Below, one piece after another: positions 8,571 to 20,733 of a stretch of DNA of 64,000 nucleotides. The DNA lies in NCBI GenBank assembly GCA_003117195.1, contig BDSI01000046.1, positions 248,001-312,000 on the forward strand. The letters are read 5' to 3'. The translations under genes were made by a program, and so were the position numbers. Under the pieces are notes generated by a model, which was given only the letters and a program-made list of their open reading frames with translations, had not been told where the DNA came from and did no database searches. Origin of the DNA: Eudorina sp. 2006-703-Eu-15 (Eukaryota > Chlorophyta > Chlorophyceae > Chlamydomonadales > Volvocaceae). The number at the start of each line of letters is the position of its first letter. The first letter of the stretch is position 1.

Positions 8571-11500
8571 GAGGACGAGCAGCGCTCCCTGGTCCGGTGC
8601 CTGGACAGCGCCAGCCTGGGGGTTGACACCTGCCTGGTGGACGGCCTCGAGGCGCTCCGCGACCACCTCATGTCGTACATCGAGGCGGTGTCCGTGTCCC
8701 AGACAGACGACCTGGAGCTGGTAGGCGATCGATCGCACCACATGTCACCGAGAAATCACCACACACGGGACGGGAGGGGGGGTGTCATTGTTGTGCTCCA
8801 GGGTCCAGGTCAGAGGGCCGGACGCAGGGCCGTCCAAATCCCTGCGCGCAAACAAAGGGGCCTTATGGGATCCTGCGGGGTGCGCTGCGCTCTGCGCACT
8901 CGAGAGCGGGGATGGGGCTCCGGAACCAGGTTGCACTGCATGTCGTACAGATCCATGTATGCCACCGCGGATCTTCTCCACCCGCGGGCCGCCATGCCCT
9001 CGGCGAGAGGTTCGCCTCTGGGGCTGCTGGGGGCTGCCCGGTCGTCGTCTGGGGGCTCTCTCTGGCCCCCCGACTGCGGCCCCCCGACTGCGGCTCCCCG
9101 ACTGCCTCCTCCTCCTCCTCCTCCTGGCTGCCTGCCGCCTCCTGGCTGCCCGGCGGGCGGTGAGGCGGCCCGGGCATCCCTCGCCCTCATGCGGGCGGTC
9201 GTAGCGGCCGGTGGGGCAGCGGGCAGGCGGTCACACCCTGGACCCCCCCGCGGTACCGCCAATATCTTCAGAGTATTATAGGCCCTTGTCTGTCCGTCTG
9301 TCTGTCTGTCTGTCTGTCTCCCGGATGTCAAACCCCGCCTGTGACTTGTCCGCTTTCCACGGAAATCCGCCCAGCCCAACCCATCTTTAACCCAGCCCAA
9401 CCCAACCCGACCCGACCCGACCCGGCGCACCCCACTCCACCCCACGCCCCCAGGTGGAGGGCGCGATGCTGCTCATCGAACAGCTCTCCCAGGCGCTGGG
9501 CGGGGCCACCTCCCCTTCCTCCACCTCCTCCACCTCCACCTCCTCTACGTCCTCCTCCTCCTCCTCGTCTTCGGGGCAGCAAGGTCGGTCCGCGGGCGTG
9601 TAATGGGAAGCACCCGCACGTGGAGGCTTGGAAGCACGAACCCGTCCTGCTGCTCCCCCCCTCTCACGACCCGTTCCAAACCCTCCACCCCACCCGTCCG
9701 TCCCTCGGTGTCGCAGGTCTCCTCCAGCAGCGCTTCAGCGGCCAGTGGCAGGTGCTCGTCACCACTGGCGGGGGCTGGCCGTACGGCAGGCTGCAGTACG
9801 TCCCGATCATCGAGCTGTTGGACATCTCCGAGGTGGGCCGTCCGTCCGTCCGTCGGTCCGGGCCCCGTGACGCAAAAACGTCATGTTTCGACTTGTGTTA
9901 CGTAATAGGTACACCCGTTAGGATGTTATGTCACCGCCGTCAGCACCCGTGTCGCCATCTGCAGCACCCGTGTCGCCATCTGCAGCACCCGTGTCGCCAT
10001 CTGCAGCACCCGTGTCGCCATCTGCAGCACCCGTGTCGCCATCTGCAGCACCCGTGTCGCCATCTGCAGCACCCGCGTCGCCATCTGCAGCACCCGTGTC
10101 GCCATCTGCAGCACCCGTGTCGCCATCTGCAGCACCCGTGTCGCCATCTGCAGCACCCGTGTCGCCATCTGCAGCACCCGTGTCGCCATCTGCAGCACCC
10201 GTGTCGCCATCTGCAGCACCCGTGTCGCCATCTGCAGCACCCGTGTCGCCATCTGCAGCACCCGTGTCGCCATCTGCAGCACCCGTGTCGCCATCTGCAG
10301 CACCCGTGTCGCCATCTGCAGCACCCGTGTCGCCATCTGCAGCACCCGTGTCACCATCTGTAGCACTGAAGGGGTTGTCCGCTTTCCAGGCTGTCCTCCG
10401 AAGCCCGCCACGCACTGAAACAAATCTCTTGCCGGTGGGCCGCTTCTTCCTGACACACCGCGACCCTCCCCTCGCCCTGGGGGCGGTCGGTGAAGTGCAC
10501 CCATGCCTGCATGTTACGCCCGCCCTGGGGGCAGGGTGGGGTTTCGATCTGGGCTTTTGCTTTTCTCGCTTTTACCCCCCGTCGTATCCCATCTGCGGGT
10601 GTGTAGGACGGCCGAGCTGTACACCTCCTCGTGCCGCTCGTGCTTGGCCTCCCTTTGCTTTGGGTACGCCCTCCCTCTCCGGGCTGGATGTGTCTGGGCT
10701 GGTTTTCTTTTCTTCAGCCCTCCGCCTCCCCCTCCCCCTCCCCTCCGCCTCCGCCTCCCCGCCACCCTGGGGCGGGAAATCTCGCAGGACGGCCGCCAGT
10801 TCCGTCTGGAGTCCAAGGCGGGTCCGCTCTTCATGGCGGCCTCCGGGGAGGTGACCTGGCGCCAGGAGCCCTTCCACCTGCACTACCACGTGAGGCAGGG
10901 CGGCAGGGAGGGAGGAGAGGGAGGGAGGAGAGGGAGGGAGGGAGGAGAGGGAGGGAGGGAGGGAGGAGAGGGGGTCATAGGAAATTGGAGAAAAGGGAGG
11001 GGTACAGGAAATTGGTGGACATATTCATACTGCGCTGCTGCCAGAGCACAGGCCCCATTTGGACACGGTACGGGACCACAGAGAGAGGGAGAGCGGTCGA
11101 GCCAGGGGCCGGGAGGAAGCCATGAGATGAGGCCCTCCCGGGGCAGGCTGGAAGGGCCCAGGGGAGGGTCCCGGGGAGGGGACGCTGAGGTCCCCGAGCC
11201 CCGGCGAGGGCAGTAGAGAGAGGCACGCGAGGCGGGGCCTGGTGGCCCATCGGGGTGCTCTGGGGCTCGAGGACAGGTGGGTCGCACCCGCACCCGGGAG
11301 AGGAGGGGGCCGGCCTGGAGGGGAGAGGACGGGCAACCGGCTCCCCCCTGGCCGGGGCTTAATTAGCCGACGTCGCCGGAGGGAAAGGGCCTGACCAGTC
11401 CCTTCCCGTCTGGTCCCAGCCCCACCGCTTTGGCTGACGGCGCCCTCTGGCCTCCCTCCCGCCCTCCCTCCTGCCCCTCCCTCCGGCGCCTCCCTCCGGC

Positions 11501-11672
11501 TCCCCCCCTGCAGGCGACGGAGTTCCGGATGGAGGTGGGCGGCCTGGGACTGACGCTGCCGCCGCCCGCGCCGGACAACGACCTGCGCGTGTTCGCCATG
11601 TCTCCAGGGGGGACCACCGCCCTGGCCCGCAGCGCCCTGGGCGGCATGCAGCTCATGGTGCGGCCCGTGTGA
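8571..11672 (+). CDS. Unrecognised multi-exon gene, 3' part
   Basis: Five exons with matching phases: 8571-8720, 9454-9583, 9717-9832, 10788-10889 and 11514-11672 (TGA). Acceptors are CAG after pyrimidine tracts; donors are GTAGGC, GTCGGT, GTGGGC and GTGAGG. They encode 218 residues plus stop. Exon 1 is helical and acidic (SLVRCLDSASLGVDTCLVDG). Exon 2 ends in a Thr/Ser run. Exon 3 contains GQWQVLVTTGGGWPYGRLQY. Exons 4-5 look beta-rich (DGRQFRLESKAGPLFMAASG; FRMEVGGLGLTLPPP). The 5' end is not found. Introns carry a 21-bp minisatellite and shared intronic repeats. I do not recognise the family. Confidence 0.65.
9941..10368 (+). repeat. 21-bp minisatellite, about 20 copies, intronic
   Basis: Nearly identical 21-bp units beginning CACCCGTGTCGCC and ending ATCTGCAG. 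It lies in the intron 9833-10787. The unit length is a multiple of three and several frames on both strands stay open, giving long artefactual ORFs. Confidence 0.95.
11004..11046 (-). repeat. Intronic repeat R1, donor-side antisense copy
   Basis: Reads AGGAAATTGGTGGACATATT then CATACTGCGCTGCTGCCAGAG; 115 bases after the donor at 10890. A second partial core lies at 10977-10990. Confidence 0.8.
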
Positions 11673-11694
11673 GCTCCGGCGGGCGGCCGGGCGT

Positions 11695-11709
11695 GTGTGT
11701 ATGTGTGTG

Positions 11710-11757
<48 letters not shown>

Positions 11758-11772
11758 TGTGTGTGTGTGTGT
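11695..11772 (+). repeat. (TG)n microsatellite
   Basis: Nearly pure TG with a few TATG steps, just after the stop codon of the gene ending at 11672. Confidence 0.95.
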
Positions 11773-12666
11773 GGAGGGGCCTCACCCGGACTTGGGGGGC
11801 CTTGTTGTTGACACCAGGGGGGAGCCCCGCCTCCCCGGGCGGGTCTCGCCCCGTGCGGCGGGCCTCCCGGGGTGGGCTGCCTGCCTGCCTGCCTGCCTGG
11901 ATGGGTGGGTGGGTGGGTGGGTGGATGGATGCGGCGTCCCTGCAGGAGGGCGATGAGGGGCTGGAGGCCGGTGTGTGTTCGCGGGGGGCAACGGCGGCGG
12001 ATGTGTCCCGGGCGTGAGACGCGCGATAGCACTCATGAGGGGGGCATCCAGGTGCGCGGGGGGGGGGGGCGCGAGGGGGAGGTTGACAGAGGCCCGGAGA
12101 GAGGAAGGGAGGAGGAAGGCGGACGACGAGGGAGAGGAGGAGGAGATGGTGGTGGTGGTGGAGGCGGAGGAGGCGGCGGAGGAGGAGGAGGTGCGACACG
12201 CGTATGCACATATATATGCTTATATACCATATATATCTTGGGGGGAGACCCGAGCCGCGTCTCCCTCCCTCCCGGGCAGCCAGCCACAAGCGCACGGCCG
12301 TTATTCTGTAGGGTTTAGGGTTTAGGTCCATCAGCGCGGAGGGGGCATATGGCAGGAAGCGGGGCCTGGGTGTCCATGTGAGCAGGATGGGCGGTTGTGC
12401 CTTCTGGTCGCCCCCCCACCCGTCCCCGCGGCCTCCGGCTGCACGCCTGCCCCCCCCGCCCCACCGCCCACCCCGCTATGGAGCTGTCCTGTGCCGTGGA
12501 TCCGTTGGGCTGCCGTGTTGTTCCGATTTTCCGTTTCCCGCCATGCCGTACATGGAACGGCATGGCTGCCCTGCGCATCTCATCTCATCTCATTGATGTG
12601 GTGATGAGCTGCTCGTCCAGTACAGGAGGCTGTGTACGGCTGTCACCGATGACCCGCGGGGTCCAC

Positions 12667-12671
12667 TGTAA
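12667..12671 (+). terminator. TGTAA, candidate poly(A) signal
   Basis: TGTAA is the usual poly(A) signal of volvocine algae. It lies about 1 kb after the stop at 11672, a plausible 3' UTR length. Position only; no transcript evidence. Confidence 0.35.
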
Positions 12672-14686
12672 CATCATCAACAACAAACAGTTCTGACATC
12701 GCTTTGGGGAGCGGGAGGGAGGGAGGGAGGGAGGGGCTCCTCCCCCGCTCGCAGCCGCAGCAGCAGCCGCAGCAGCCGCAGCAGATGCCCCGTGCCACCC
12801 CGCAGACGACCCGCACACACCTCAGTTCTGACACCACCACCAGCCAACAGGACGGCGCCTCACACCCACCTCAACCGCATCCCACATTCCACATCCCACC
12901 CTCCAAACATCACACCGCGCCGTGTGTGCGCGTCTCCGTGATCGGTTAGTCCCGAGGTCCGTGCACCACCACCCGCACGGGCGGCGGCCCTCCGGCCTTC
13001 CGGGCCCACCGGGTAGCTGCCGGAACCCCGCCGGCCGGGCAAATGAAACACATGCCCGCCCGCCCATCCTGCCCCCCGTGCTAGTCCTGGGGACCCTTGC
13101 CCCCGCATAGGGATCGCCCCAGCCCCCGCCCTCGCCCCACCCAGCCCCGCCCTCGCCCCACCCCGCCCCGCCCCGCCCTGCAGTCACACCCCCACGGGAA
13201 TCAAAGTACCCTATGAGAGGACACCCCAGCGGAACGGGGTTGAGGTTTGGGGTGGGGAGGGGGTAACGAAAATTGCAACCAGCGGGGGTGCGGCGGCGAC
13301 GGGACCGAGTCTCACCGATGAAGGCAGCTCGACTGCAGAAATGGTTCATTCGCTGTACGTACCACCCTCCCCCCTCCCCGGTTTGACCAGGGAGGGAGGA
13401 CAAGTGGGGAACGCGCCGCAGCGCGACACCCCCCACCCCCCACCCAACCCCTTTGGCTGCGCAGTAGAGGCGGGCTGTGCGGGATGGGCCTCGCTCGACG
13501 CTGCTTCTGACCCTGGATGCTGTGCCGAGATGAGTCGCGCGGTGTGAGGGGAGGCGCGATCGGCGCCAAAGGCAAACACGCGCTCGGCCGAAACCGACGA
13601 GCCCCACACCGCAACCTAGCTGACCACGGCACCCAAGGGACTGCCAAGAGAGTGTGATGAAATCAAAGTGTGATCAAAGTGTTGTGATCCACCACAGTGT
13701 TGGTTACGAGGGGGGAGTAGTCGAGGAACTGATGATGCAACCGCGGATGCAGACGCCTCCCTAGGGCGGTCTGATCCGTCAGGGCAAGGAACCCACCCTG
13801 GAGTGGACACCGGATGCCGGAACCGGCTTCTGCGTCTCGCGCAGTGCGGTGCGGCGCGAGCAGCCCGCTGGTCCCTACCTACACACCACCCTTACCCCCC
13901 CCAAGTCCGGTCAAGATGCACTGACGCCTGGCACTGCGAACCGACGACGTACCTTATAGCATGTGTGCACAAGCGATGAGCACGGCGGCGGCGCAGCTCC
14001 CGCCCCGCCCCGCCCCGCCCCGCCCTGACCCGACCCGACCCAGCCCATCTGGGTTAACATCTCCCCCCTCCCCCCCTCCCGACCTCGGGCCCGAGCGGCG
14101 CGGCTCAACACCCCACACGCACACCCCCCACCCTCCCGCCCCCCGTGCCACCGAGGAGGGGTCTAAACCCCCTCTGGAGAGGCAGGGGGGGAAAGGGGAG
14201 GGGCCGCTTCCCACTTTCCGCACGGTTCTTCATCGCCCCTCTGGGCCCGTCCCACCCTCCTGCCCGCCTGCGGCCCTGCAGCGGCCCCCCGTCATCTGCC
14301 ATCCCTGACCCTAAACCCCGGCAGCCTCTGAACCCCACGCCAACCACTGCACCACCTGACGCCGACCGGAGCGCGCGTGTCCTCCCCCTCTCCCTCTGGC
14401 CCCTCCCCCTGCCCCGCACACAGAAACCCGGCCCACGGATGGCCCACCTTCCTACACCCTCCCCCCCGCCCGGAAGGTCCGAGTGGACTCCAAAGCGGCC
14501 CTCCTCGTCGGCCCCCTCCCGCCCCCCGTCTAAAGCGCGGCTGCGTGCAAGTCGTCTCATCCCGCCAACTCCATCGCAGCCTTCTCCCCCTTCCCCTCTC
14601 ACACACACGCGCGCGCGCGACCGAGCCGGCAAATCGAATTGTCTCCGCTGGCTCACCAAGACAGGATGCTGACTCACCAAGGCCCT

Positions 14687-14724
<38 letters not shown>

Positions 14725-15462
14725 GCCTAAGGAGGTCCACCCCAATGCACACGTCCCGCTGCCTGCCCCTGCACCCCCAAAATGCCACCGCCACCACCAC
14801 CATCACACCGTGTCAGGTCGTACCAACTTGAGATGAATGGATTGAACCGGACCGCGACGTGAAGTGAACCGAACAATGCTTGGCTGCTGCTGCTGCTAGA
14901 AACGGGGGGACACTTGCCGGCCAAGGATGTCGGGGTCAGCGGCCCCCCCCCCGTGGCACACACGGCTGCACTTCGATCCATCGGCCCCCGACAAGGCGCC
15001 CGCCAGAGCTGATCTTAAAGTAACGTACTCGCGTCAGTCCAACCAACGAACCAACCAACGGCCCGACCAACCTAACGACCGACCAACCAACCATCCCCTG
15101 ACCCTATTATCCGAGTCACGACAGAGTACGGCATGCGATACGCGCCCTGCTTCGCGGCAAAAACAGGATGTGGTCTGGGGTCCCCGGAAACCCCCTTCGG
15201 CCACCCATCGCCACTTCGCTGGTACCGAATTCAGCTCGCGCGCCTTTCAAGGATGCCGTCGATATGTGTGAGTATGGGTGTCTGTGTGTGCGTGCCGAGG
15301 GAGGGAGGGGGGGGGGTAGTCAAGCGACACCAGGACATCAGGCTGCGCCCCTCTGCCTGTCCGTGTGCTGTTTTCCTCGGGGTGCGTGTGTGCGTGTGTG
15401 TGTGTGTGTGTGTCTCCGTGCGTGCCGACGTCCGTACGTCCGTACGTGTGTCGGTCGGTCGG

Positions 15463-15671
15463 TCAATGGGGTGTGAAGACCCGCGCCTCCAGCCCCGTCC
15501 AGCCGCCCTGCCGCGACTCGGCGCCCGCCCACTCCACCAGTGTGTACGGCATGTGCGACTGCAGGCTGCGCTGGATGGCCTGCGGGGCGGGGGGAGGATG
15601 TGTGTTATCAAAGAGAAAAGCTGAGCCGCGAATAAGCAGACCCGTGTCCAGCAATGCGGATGTGTGTGTGT

Positions 15672-15704
<33 letters not shown>

Positions 15705-18700
15705 GAGGAGGATGTTACTAAAAACAAAGGAGGGGCGGCCGTTGCAACGGTAGCGGGCGGATATATCAACGTTGAAGCGGCCGCGTCCCTCCGCCTCCGC
15801 CTCTGCCTCCGCCCGGGGGGACATTCGAAAAGGACACCGGGGGGAGGAGGTCGGGGGAGGAGCAGCCGAGGGTTCGCGGGGTACTTGCCAGGTGTATCTG
15901 TTGTACGTGTAGACGCCACCTCCGCCACCTCCACCTCCACCTCCTCTGCCCGCGACCCGGCCCCCCAGCGACCCAGGACCCCCCCCCCGCTCCCTTCCCC
16001 GTTTCCACCCACCTCACCCTAGCCCCCTAGACCACCGCCCCACCCACCGCCCCACCTGCAGCTGCCGCGCCTTATCTCTGTTGACGCACGTCCGGCCGTC
16101 CACCCACAGCGTCAGCCGCCTCAGCCGCCCCCCGCCCCTCTGACCCAGCCGCGCCAGCCCCATCATGCACTCGCTCAGCCCACAAGGAAGCGACACGTCC
16201 AGGTCCCTCAGGCTGGTCATGGAGGCCAGGGCGGACACGGCGGGGGAGCCGGCGGAGCCGCGCGGCAGGATCAGCTCCAGGGAAGTCACTGTACGGCAGG
16301 CCGCCACCGCCGCCGCCTGCTCGTCACTGCCCCAGACGGCCGGCGGCAGCGGCAGCCCGGAGACGTGCAGCAGCGCGGCGGGCGGCGCCGCCGAAGGCGG
16401 CACCGCCGCCGCCGCGGGTACGGCACCGGTCGGCCCCCACGGGTCCGACATGCCGCCGCCGCCGTAGGCGCCGAAAGCTCCCATCGCGCCAAGGCCGCCG
16501 CCGCCGCCGCCACCACCCCCGGGCTGCCCCGGCCGCGGGAATCCCTGGCCGCCGCCGCCGGCTGCCCCGCGCGCTGTGCCGACGACCAACCCGGACACCA
16601 TGCTGCCCTCCACGGCGGCGCCGCCGCCGCCGCCGCCGCCACCCAGTCCCGGGAAGCCCGCCGGCGCCACCGTCATGTTGGGCAGCCCCGTCAGACCGCC
16701 CGTGCCGTACTCCTGCTCGGGTGACAGGGTGTGGATGAGCGCCAGCGACCGCAGCGACGGCATGGCGGCGGCCACCGGCAGCATGCCGCTGCAACTGAAG
16801 CAGTTGATGACTCCTAGGGAGGTGAGCTGCGAGCACACGCCCAGCACCCCCAGGGTGGGGACCTTGCACTTGGACAGGTACAGCTCGCGTAGGTGCGGCA
16901 GCGGCGCGACCGGCGCCAAGCCGTACAGCAGCTGCGCGGCGTCGCCGCCGTGCACGCCGCCGCTATTGGCGGCGGTGGCGGCGGCGGAGCCGCCGCCACC
17001 GGCCCAGTGGCCGCCGCCTCCGCCGCCATGCGGCGCCGCGGCCCAGGGCGGCGGCGCCGGGTAGCTCCCGCCCGGCGGCCGCCCGCCGGACAGCGGCGGC
17101 GGCGGCACCTCCGCGCCGCCGTACTGCGGTCGGCCGCCGTACTGCGCTACATGGTGGGGGTGGTGATGCTGCAGCGGCAACGGCGCCGCCGCTGCCGCCG
17201 CCGCCCCATCCCCCGCCGCCGCCGCCGCCGCCGCCACGCCGCAGGGCGGCAGCACGACCGAGTGCAGCTTCAGGGTGCGCAGACTGGTGGGCAGCCAGGT
17301 CAGCATCAGCTCGCCCGCCACCGCCGCCAGGCAGTCCGGGTCGGGCTGCTCCAGCCGCAGCTCCTCCAGGCACGTCAGCGACGACAGCGCGTGCAGGTTC
17401 TGGCACTGGTTCACGACGAAGCCGACGACGGTCAAACTTCGCAGCGTCGCCGGCGGCGCCGACAGCAGCCGCGGCGGGATGCCGTGCCCGGGTTTCTTGT
17501 AGCACCAACAGCCGCAGGAGACGTCGAAGAGAACCAGGGTCTCGAGCCCGGTGGCCCCGACGAGGTCGAGTTTGGAGTGCGCGAGCGCGTCCTCGGCGCC
17601 CGATAGGACGGTGAGGGATTTGAGGCCGGGCAGCGCAGAAAGCTCCAGGGGGGTGGCGCAGCGGGAGGGCTCGGCGTAGGTCTCCTCCACGATCTCGAAC
17701 GTCAGCGCGGCCACTTGGGGCTGGGGGGGGGGCAGGGGGGCCGGCGGGCGGAGGGGCGGGGGAGGCGATGAGCGGAGGCGACGAGCGGAGGGGGCGGGGG
17801 AGGCGGGCGGGGGAGGCGGCGGGCGGAGGGGGCGGGGGAGGCGATGAGCGGAGGCGACGAGCGGAGGGGGCGGGGGAGGCGGGCGGGGGAGGCGGCGGGC
17901 GGAGGGGGCGGGGGAGGCGGGTGGGGAAGGCAAGGGGGTGTTGGGGAAATTGGGGGCTGGATTGAATGACAGGAAGGGGACACGGAGTACTGGGAAATTG
18001 GTGGACGGTTTCAGGCTGTGCTGGTTGCGGGGTGGGGGAGGGGGTTAAAAAGGAAACGGAGGTGGGAGCCGGGGGTAGGGGGATGCTGCTAGGGCAGGGG
18101 ACTGCTCAGAGGGCGCCCCCCTCCCCCCAAAGGTGTTACCCGGCCTGCCGCCAAGAGCCGGACTGCAGCAGCTCGGCCGTCCTCCAGTCACCGGCCCGAC
18201 CTGAAGGAAGCGGCAGAACCCCCCCGACGGGGACGGGGACGGGGACGGCCCTGACGGGTGCGGCCAGGAATCAAGGGCAGTCAATCCCTGGGAGCTACCG
18301 CCTCGCGCTGAAGAGCGCGCGCCTCCTCTTTTGGTCGGCGATGCGGCCCCTTCTCCTTTCCCCCGAAGGGAGGGGAGTGCTTCGGCGGTCTCTCCGTGAA
18401 GAGCGCGCGTTTCCTTCACGCACTCCTGTTCTGCCTGCCTAAGAAACACTCACACACAGCCAGCCGCACCTGCAGCGCCGCGGTGATCCGCTTGAGCGCC
18501 TTCTGCAGCTCCCCCGACATGCTCTGGTTCTGAGTCATCTGGCAGCGCAGGTGCTGAGTCACGACGGGCCGTACAGCCGCCCCCGGCCCCGGCCCCGCCG
18601 CCGCCGCCGCCATCTGGGCCCCCCGCGCCGACAGCGGCAGCGCCGGCACCTCAGGACCCCCCCGGGGTCGCGAGTGCGCGCTGGCCGCCTGCGCCTCCCT

Positions 18701-20300
18701 CGCCTGCCGAGCCGTCTGCGGGGCCGCCGGCGCGGCGTCCTCCATCGCCGCATCCACCGTCCCGCCTCCTCCTCCTCCTCCTCCTCCGCCGCCGCCGCCG
18801 CCGCCGCCCAGCCCTCCCGCGACACCCACCCCCGACCAGCCGCCCGCTGCTCGTCCGCTGGTTTCGGCGCCGCCGCCGGCCGCCATCAGCCCCACTCCTC
18901 CCAGCCCCGCTGCCGCCGCTGCCGCCGCCGCCGCCCCTACTGCTGCTGCTGCCCCGGATGCTGTCCCCGTCCCCGCCAACGCCCCCGCCCCGGTCCCGGT
19001 CGCCGAGGACGAGGCGGCCGGGGGCCACGTGGGCATCCGTGCGGCTGCGACCTCCGCGGGACTGGGCGGCCGCCACCACTTGGCCTTCACCTGTCCCGAG
19101 TACTTGCACACCACGGACAGCTCCTGCAGCCCCGGCAGGCTGGAGAAGACGGTGCCCGCGTCCACCCGGAGCTGCTGGGAGCGCCATCCGGACTCCTGGA
19201 GGGGGGGAGGGGAGGGGGGAGGGAGGCAGGGGGGGAGGGAGGGAGGGAGGGGGTATAGGAAATTGGTGGAGGGGTGGAAGGGGACCCCGAGGTGGTGTGG
19301 GGAATTGGTGGACATACTCAAACTTGGGGGGGGCGGGGCGGGGAGAGACATGCATTGTGAAATGAGTGCGCGGGGCTTGCCGTCGGGGGAGGAAAGAGGG
19401 AGAGGAGGAGCGGGGGCGGCAGGGGAGGGGGGCGGCAGGGGAGGGGGGACGGAAGGGAAGGGGCGGCAGGGGAGGGGGGCGGCAGGGGAGGAGATGGAAT
19501 GGGTAGGAGGCAGAAAAGAACCCGTGCGTTGTCCACGGGGGCGCGGGCCACGTGGGGTTTGGGAGGGGACCGCCGGGCGCGGGCAGCTGCGGGACATCTC
19601 CTCCTGGCCCCTGGCTGGCAGCCCAGCGACCAAAGCCCTGGGATCGCCTGCTCCCGGTCTGGGGATGCGTGCCATGCTGTACGGTCTGCAGCCGGGCCGA
19701 GGGTGTCGTGTCGTGTCGTGTCAGGGAGAGCGTGCCCTCGCAGACCGTTACCTGCAGGGTCAGCCGTGTCAGCCCGCTCCAGGACGCCAGCTGCGACACG
19801 TCCAGGAGCTTGATCTTTCGTTCGTTGAACGAATTCAGGTCGAGGTTGAGCTGCAACGTCTGCAGCCCAAAGTCCTGCAACGCCTGGAAATGCTCTTCCA
19901 GTGCGGCCTGGATTTTTTCGCGTGCAGTACGGCGAAATGTAATATCCAAGATGAGCTCCGTGGTGGCTGGAAAAGCGCGGATGAAGGCCCGCAGGAAGGC
20001 TCGCGCCTGCGCTGCCCTGTGCTCGCCAACTTCTAACTGTGCGATATGCACGCTAAGGCTAAAAGCGCGTCTCCATGATCGGCATGCTGCTCTAGCGCTA
20101 CCGATTGTGTGAGGGTCCAAACAACGGGCGATGTGCTGCAGAATTCCCTCAGGCACTGCAGTCCAGTCGGGTCCGGTAGAGCCCCGTCCGAAAGCACGTT
20201 CAGATAAGTGCAAGCCATCAATTCCAAGATGGCCATTACTCCATGCTACACCCTGCCCGCAGACAGCTTGGCGATTGTGCCTATCGGGTTGGGTGTCCAT
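15463..20300 (-). CDS. F-box protein with leucine-rich repeats
   Basis: Minus strand; exons in order 20300-19752, 19195-18470, 17720-16048, 15945-15885, 15579-15463. Joined length is 3126 bases, 1041 residues. The ATG at 20300 opens a frame with an F-box around residues 45-85 (WTAVPEGILQHIARCLDP, then ARAACRSWRRAF). LRR-like strands follow: LQTLQLNLDLN, LTRLTLQ, LQELSVV, LKSLTVL, LEELRLEQP, LRTLKLHSV, HLRELYLSKC, LRSLALIHT, LRDLDVSLP. Between them are long Ala, Gly and Pro insertions. F-box/LRR proteins usually serve as substrate receptors of SCF ubiquitin ligases; that role here is inferred. The exon 3 donor (16048 or 16056) and the small Gly-rich exon 4 are the least certain parts. Exon 2 sits just after intronic repeat copies. 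Confidence 0.75.
15660..15704 (+). repeat. (TG)n microsatellite, intronic
   Basis: TG tract in the last intron of the F-box gene. Confidence 0.9.
17990..18029 (-). repeat. Intronic repeat R1, degenerate, acceptor-side sense copy
   Basis: GGAAATTGGTGGAC core on the plus strand, so sense to the minus-strand F-box gene. It is 270 bases before the acceptor of exon 3, with C-rich sequence between. Confidence 0.6.
18417..18450 (+). repeat. Intronic repeat R2, copy near a donor
   Basis: CACGCACTCCTGTTCTGCCT then GCCTAAGAAACACTC. The first 25 bases match 36897-36921. It lies 20-50 bases inside the intron from the donor at 18469. Confidence 0.75.
19254..19326 (-). repeat. Intronic repeat R1, two acceptor-side sense copies
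   Basis: TATAGGAAATTGGTGGA and GGAATTGGTGGACATACT on the plus strand, 59-130 bases before the acceptor of F-box exon 2. Confidence 0.8.
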
Positions 20301-20733
20301 ATTGTTGGCGCCTCAATACAGTCAAGCCAAGGCGCATCCTTTCGCATCAGCAAACATTGAGACGACAACGAGATATCAGTAGGATATGGCCACTGGTGGG
20401 CTCACGCAATTACGAATGCGCCCTTACGGATGCGTCCTTACGGATCGTCAAACGGCCGTACTACGCTCGTAAACGCTGGGGGTTGAAGCCTCATGCCGCT
20501 AACGTCCCTCCGGGGTGCTTGACTGCAAGGATTTTACAAATCCTCTTGTCTCTAAGATCCGGCACCGTGCAAAACAGCGTCGACAAGTTACGACATCGAA
20601 GCCAATGTCGTCGACCGCGACAGGTGCGGTATGCCCATGAACTGCTCCATGGAAACAAACCCTAACATAACCGCAATGCCCCACCTTCTTCCCTCCTTCC
20701 TCTGCGCGAAACGTATTGCGCCTCCCTCAACTC
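20301..20733. promoter_or_regulatory. Divergent promoter region
   Basis: 433 bases between two start codons on opposite strands (20300 minus, 20734 plus), so it must hold both promoters and 5' UTRs. No clear TATA box seen. Confidence 0.5.

Larger units (their letters stand above)
11673..15462. other. Convergent intergenic region
   Basis: Lies between the 3' ends of two genes. It holds purine and pyrimidine tracts, two and a half TTTAGGG-type units at 12309-12326, a (CCG)n run at about 14691-14722 and a (TG)n tract near 15384-15414. No exon chain could be built on either strand; the long GC-rich ORFs lack coherent sequence. Confidence 0.45.

Noticed and set aside
9341..10854. Large plus-strand ORFs of 300 or more codons
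   Set aside because: They run through a splice donor into the 21-bp intronic minisatellite and are explained by repeat openness.
12309..12326. Telomere (TTTAGGG-type) sequence
   Set aside because: Only about two and a half units; too short to mark a telomere or fusion.
14105..14806. Arg/Gly-rich ORFs in the 12-15 kb block
   Set aside because: GC-rich DNA keeps several frames open at once; no exon chain or motif supports a gene.
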